Shown here: one piece after another, positions 61,375 to 64,000 of the stretch | How the letters are laid out: every line of letters begins with the position of its first letter | How positions within the stretch are numbered: position 1 is the first letter of the stretch | Source: Lachnospiraceae bacterium | GTDB lineage: Bacteria; Bacillota; Clostridia; Lachnospirales; Lachnospiraceae | Length of the DNA stretch: 64,000 nucleotides | Assembly (NCBI GenBank): GCA_900771995.1 | Contig: CAAGQC010000087.1 | Span: forward strand, 1 to 64,000 | Direction: 5' to 3' | The notes under the pieces: generated by a model | Databases searched by the model: none | What the model was told of the DNA's origin: nothing | The model's input: only the letters and a program-made list of their open reading frames with translations | Made by a program: the position numbers and the translations under genes

Positions 61375-62871
61375 CTAGCGGTAGAATACCTCTCCCAGCA
61401 TCAGATCTCTCTTCAGGTCACGGATCTTCGTATCCTTGTCAATGTATACGGCCTCAATGCCCATCATTGCTGCCCAGTCCCCCATCTGCTCTGCGGTCAG
61501 ATCGTAGGTGAATGCGGTGTGATGTGCGCCGCCTGCCAGGATCCATGCTTCCGCACCGGTATACAGATCCGGCTCGGGTGTCCAGAAGTTGGTGGCTGTG
61601 GGAAGCTTCGGCATGGGCTTCTCCACCTTCTTGCAGTTCACATCGTTGATGATCAGACGGAAACGATTGCCCAGATCGATCAGAGAAGTGGCAATACCAT
61701 GACCTTCCTTGGAAGTAAATACCAGTCTGGCGGGATCTTCTCTGTCTCCCATGGACAGAGGCTGACACTTGATGCTGATGGGGCCGTCTGCAATGGTGGG
61801 GCAGATCTCCAGCATATGGGCTTCCAGAATACCCTCCTTGCCCTTGATCAGATTATAGGTGTAATCCTCCAGCATGGAAGTACCCTTGGCATCCTTTTTG
61901 CCGGCGGTCATGATCTTCATAAGACGCACCATGGCTGCTACCTTCCAGTCGCCCTCTGCGCCAAAGCCGTAGCCCTTCTCCATCAGTCTCTGAATGGCCA
62001 GACCGGGCAGCTGCTTCAGTGCGCCCAGATCTCCGAAATGGGTAACGATAGCCTGATAGTTCTTCTCTTCCAGAAATCTCTCAAATCCCAATTCGATCTG
62101 TGCCTGTACCGCCACATGTTTTTTGAACTCCTCAGGGTCTCTTCCTTCTAATAAAATATTGTACTTCTCGTAGTACTCATCCACCAGTGCATTGACATCG
62201 GATGCGGACACGGCATCCACACTCTCTGCGATCTCGTTCACGGGGTAAGCGTCCACTTCCCAGCCGAACTTGATCTGTGCTTCTACCTTGTCGCCCTCGG
62301 TTACCGCTACGTTGCGCATGTTATCGGCTACACGCATGACACGGATATGGCTGCTCTCCACCACGCCGACTGCGGTGCGCATCCAGGATGCGATCTTGCC
62401 CTGTACCACAGGGTCGGACCAGTGGCCTACTACCACCTTGCGTTCCATGCGCATGCGGGTCACGATGTGGCCGTACTCTCTGTCACCGTGGGCGGACTGG
62501 TTCTCATTCATGAAATCCATGTCGATGGTGTCATAGGGCAGTTCCTCGTTGAACTGGGTGTGGAAATGCAACAGGGGCTTGCGATACTCCTGCAATCCCA
62601 GGATCCAGGATTTCGCCGGGGAGAAAGTGTGCATCCAGGTGATGACACCGGCGCAGTTCTCATCCAGATTCGCTTCATTAAAAGTACGGCGGATCAGTTC
62701 GTTGGTGATCAGCGTCGGCTTCCATACCACTTCATAAGGCAACACACCGGAAGCGTTCAGGGCATCCACGATCTTGTGGGAATGCTCCGCAACCTTTGCC
62801 AGGCACTCGTCCCCATACAAGTCCTGTGATCCCGTACAAAACCAGAATTGATAGTTTTTTGTCTGTAACAT
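61375..62871 (-). CDS. araA: L-arabinose isomerase
   Basis: Converts L-arabinose to L-ribulose. The 498-residue protein matches the family: YQFWFCTGSQDLYGDE near the start, GVITWMHTFSPAKSWI, LPYDTIDMDFMNENQSAHGD, GYGFGAEGDWKVAAMVR and the C-terminal GAHHTAFTYDLTAEQM. It lies downstream of the AraR-type gene; araB and araD are not in the window. An inverted repeat overlaps its probable promoter. Confidence 0.96.
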   Translation of the reverse strand: MLQTKNYQFWFCTGSQDLYGDECLAKVAEHSHKIVDALNASGVLPYEVVWKPTLITNELIRRTFNEANLDENCAGVITWMHTFSPAKSWILGLQEYRKPLLHFHTQFNEELPYDTIDMDFMNENQSAHGDREYGHIVTRMRMERKVVVGHWSDPVVQGKIASWMRTAVGVVESSHIRVMRVADNMRNVAVTEGDKVEAQIKFGWEVDAYPVNEIAESVDAVSASDVNALVDEYYEKYNILLEGRDPEEFKKHVAVQAQIELGFERFLEEKNYQAIVTHFGDLGALKQLPGLAIQRLMEKGYGFGAEGDWKVAAMVRLMKIMTAGKKDAKGTSMLEDYTYNLIKGKEGILEAHMLEICPTIADGPISIKCQPLSMGDREDPARLVFTSKEGHGIATSLIDLGNRFRLIINDVNCKKVEKPMPKLPTATNFWTPEPDLYTGAEAWILAGGAHHTAFTYDLTAEQMGDWAAMMGIEAVYIDKDTKIRDLKRDLMLGEVFYR

Positions 62872-62917
62872 AAGTAATACCTCCTGTCATTGAATACCAT
62901 TTTGATAGTACTATTTT

Positions 62918-62947
62918 ACAACTTGTATGCTTCTGCTAACAAGTTGT
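62918..62947. promoter_or_regulatory. AraR-type operator overlapping the araA promoter
   Basis: ACAACTTGT, twelve bases, ACAAGTTGT: a perfect 9-bp inverted repeat spanning the end of the repressor gene. On the minus strand TTGTTA and TAAAAT, 18 bases apart, form a promoter that this repeat overlaps. Half-sites resemble but do not equal the Bacillus AraR operator, so the assignment is inference. Confidence 0.6.
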
Positions 62948-64000
62948 ATTTCCCACCACCAGTTCGGGCTGAATGAGAATCTTTCTCTCTTCCGGTGCCA
63001 GAGCTTCCCCGCGAAGGAGTGACAACAGCAGCTGCGCCGCCATTTCCCCCAGTTTCTCCTGCGGGTGGACGATAGTGGTCAGCTGGAACCCTCCACCGAT
63101 GGCCATGTAGGAGTTGTCATACCCGGTGACGGAGATATCCTCCGGGACACGGATGCCCCGGGCCGTCAGTGCCGGAATGACCTGCATGGCGATCTGGTCG
63201 TTATAACAGACCACGCTGTCTAATTGTATCCCCTTGGAGATCAGGCGCAGGATCCCCTCCTGGGGGTGCACCTTCCGGTCCTCCGTGTGGAACCAGATCA
63301 CCTTGTCCGGATCGTAGAGGACACCGGCTTCCTGCAGGGCCTGTACATACCCCCGGTGGCGGTTCTGTCCCTGAATATCATCCGCCTTGAACACCCCGGC
63401 GATCTCCCGGTGTCCCGTATCCAGCAGATATTTTGTGATCAGGTATCCGCCTCTGCAGTCATCCATCAGTACCTGAGGCTTATCCTCCATCCGGTCAAAG
63501 CAGCCCTGAATAAACACATAGGGAATGCCGTATTCTTCCAGCCGCTCATACAAATGCAGATGCCTGCAGCTGATCTGGCTCTTGCTGGGTTCGATGATGA
63601 CACCGTCGATATCCTTCTGCAGCAGTTCCTCCAGGCATCTTGCCTCCTGGCTCCGGGAGTTTCTCGTATTTTTCAACAAAATGCTGTATCCCTGTGCCGT
63701 AAGGACTTCGTCGATGCCCTGAATGACCCGGGGAAAAATATAATCCGACAGGTAGGTGGTCACCACGGCAATATTGTGGGACTTATGCTCCGGGCGCACC
63801 CGCTCCGACACAAAGGTTCCTTTCCCGTGTACCGCATAGATATAGCCTTCCTGTTCCAGAATGGCCAGTGCCTTGCGGACGGTCTGGCGGCTTACCTGAT
63901 AGGCGGCAGCCAGCTGGTTCTCCGAAGGGACGCGGCCACCTCTTTGCAGTTCTCCCAGACGGATCTGTTCCTGCAGGTCATGGTGCATTTTATAGTATTT
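62936..64000 (-). CDS. araR: AraR-type repressor (GntR HTH plus sugar-binding domain), 5' end outside the window
   Basis: GntR winged helix (RVPSENQLAAAYQVSRQTVRKALAILEQEGYI) fused to a LacI/PBP1-like sensor (SHNIAVVTTYLSDYIFPRV, ending in LQPELVVGN-type sequence), the AraR arrangement. An internal ATG at 63988 exists, but the frame is open to the edge and the preceding codons read KYYK, as in AraR N-termini, so the true start probably lies just beyond 64000. It is upstream of araA in the same direction and likely represses arabinose genes, released by L-arabinose. Confidence 0.88.
   Translation of the reverse strand, partial: KYYKMHHDLQEQIRLGELQRGGRVPSENQLAAAYQVSRQTVRKALAILEQEGYIYAVHGKGTFVSERVRPEHKSHNIAVVTTYLSDYIFPRVIQGIDEVLTAQGYSILLKNTRNSRSQEARCLEELLQKDIDGVIIEPSKSQISCRHLHLYERLEEYGIPYVFIQGCFDRMEDKPQVLMDDCRGGYLITKYLLDTGHREIAGVFKADDIQGQNRHRGYVQALQEAGVLYDPDKVIWFHTEDRKVHPQEGILRLISKGIQLDSVVCYNDQIAMQVIPALTARGIRVPEDISVTGYDNSYMAIGGGFQLTTIVHPQEKLGEMAAQLLLSLLRGEALAPEERKILIQPELVVGNTTC

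Noticed and set aside
1..64000. CRISPR array, rRNA, tRNA or complete insertion sequence
   Set aside because: No regularly spaced direct repeats, no tRNA-like or rRNA stretches and no intact transposase were seen; only the Rpn-type remnant at 39.7-40.0 kb.

Overview
The window reads as chromosome from a motile, anaerobic, Gram-positive Clostridia (Lachnospiraceae), most likely Roseburia or a close relative. The evidence is a T-box-controlled aspS-gatCAB operon, an LL-diaminopimelate aminotransferase route to diaminopimelate, lipoprotein solute-binding proteins, YesM/YesN-type two-component genes, FliW/CsrA flagellar control, and a GH136/GH112 lacto-N-biose locus of the kind I recall from butyrate-producing Clostridiales. 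The genus is inference. Nearly all genes are on the minus strand; the AraC regulator and an FMN_bind-like protein are on the plus strand.

Layout. 0.2-5.6 kb: aspS-gatC-gatA-gatB behind a sigma-A promoter and a T-box with terminator. 5.6-9.4 kb: polyamine ABC transporter potABCD. 9.5-17.7 kb: GH112 phosphorylase, sugar ABC importer and a two-gene GH136-like lacto-N-biosidase, with a divergent AraC regulator; this looks like import followed by cytoplasmic splitting of a milk-oligosaccharide or mucin-type glycan. 17.7-24.2 kb: a multispanning membrane protein, dapL, dapF, an ANTAR antiterminator beside glnA, and an anchored FMN_bind-like protein.

24.2-40.1 kb is visibly AT-rich and differs from both flanks. 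It carries an HTH/nucleotidyltransferase pair, a broken ATPase gene, flagellin with two family 2 glycosyltransferases, and a tight run of seven genes: SGNH-like protein, DegT aminotransferase, ATP-grasp ligase, opine-dehydrogenase-like protein, cobalamin-dependent mutase-like protein, methyltransferase and glycosyltransferase. A broken Rpn-type nuclease lies at the right end. I find a sigma-28 (sigma-D) type promoter ahead of this run that matches the one ahead of flagellin, so I read it as a flagellin glycan-synthesis island making an unusual amino-acid-derived decoration. This is the best candidate for an undescribed system here.

40.2-50.2 kb is the late flagellar block flgM-flgN-flgK-flgK-flgL-fliW-csrA-flaG-fliD-fliS-fliT-like, with sigma-28 type promoters before flgM and before flaG. 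The flagellin leader holds sequences resembling CsrA sites, consistent with the linked csrA and fliW. 50.3-64 kb: a chemoreceptor paired with a YtfQ-like binding protein, a ytfQ-ytfR-ytfT-yjfF-type sugar importer, a YesM/YesN two-component system, L-arabinose isomerase and an AraR-type repressor cut by the window edge. Together these suggest sensing, swimming towards, importing and isomerising an arabinose- or furanose-type sugar.
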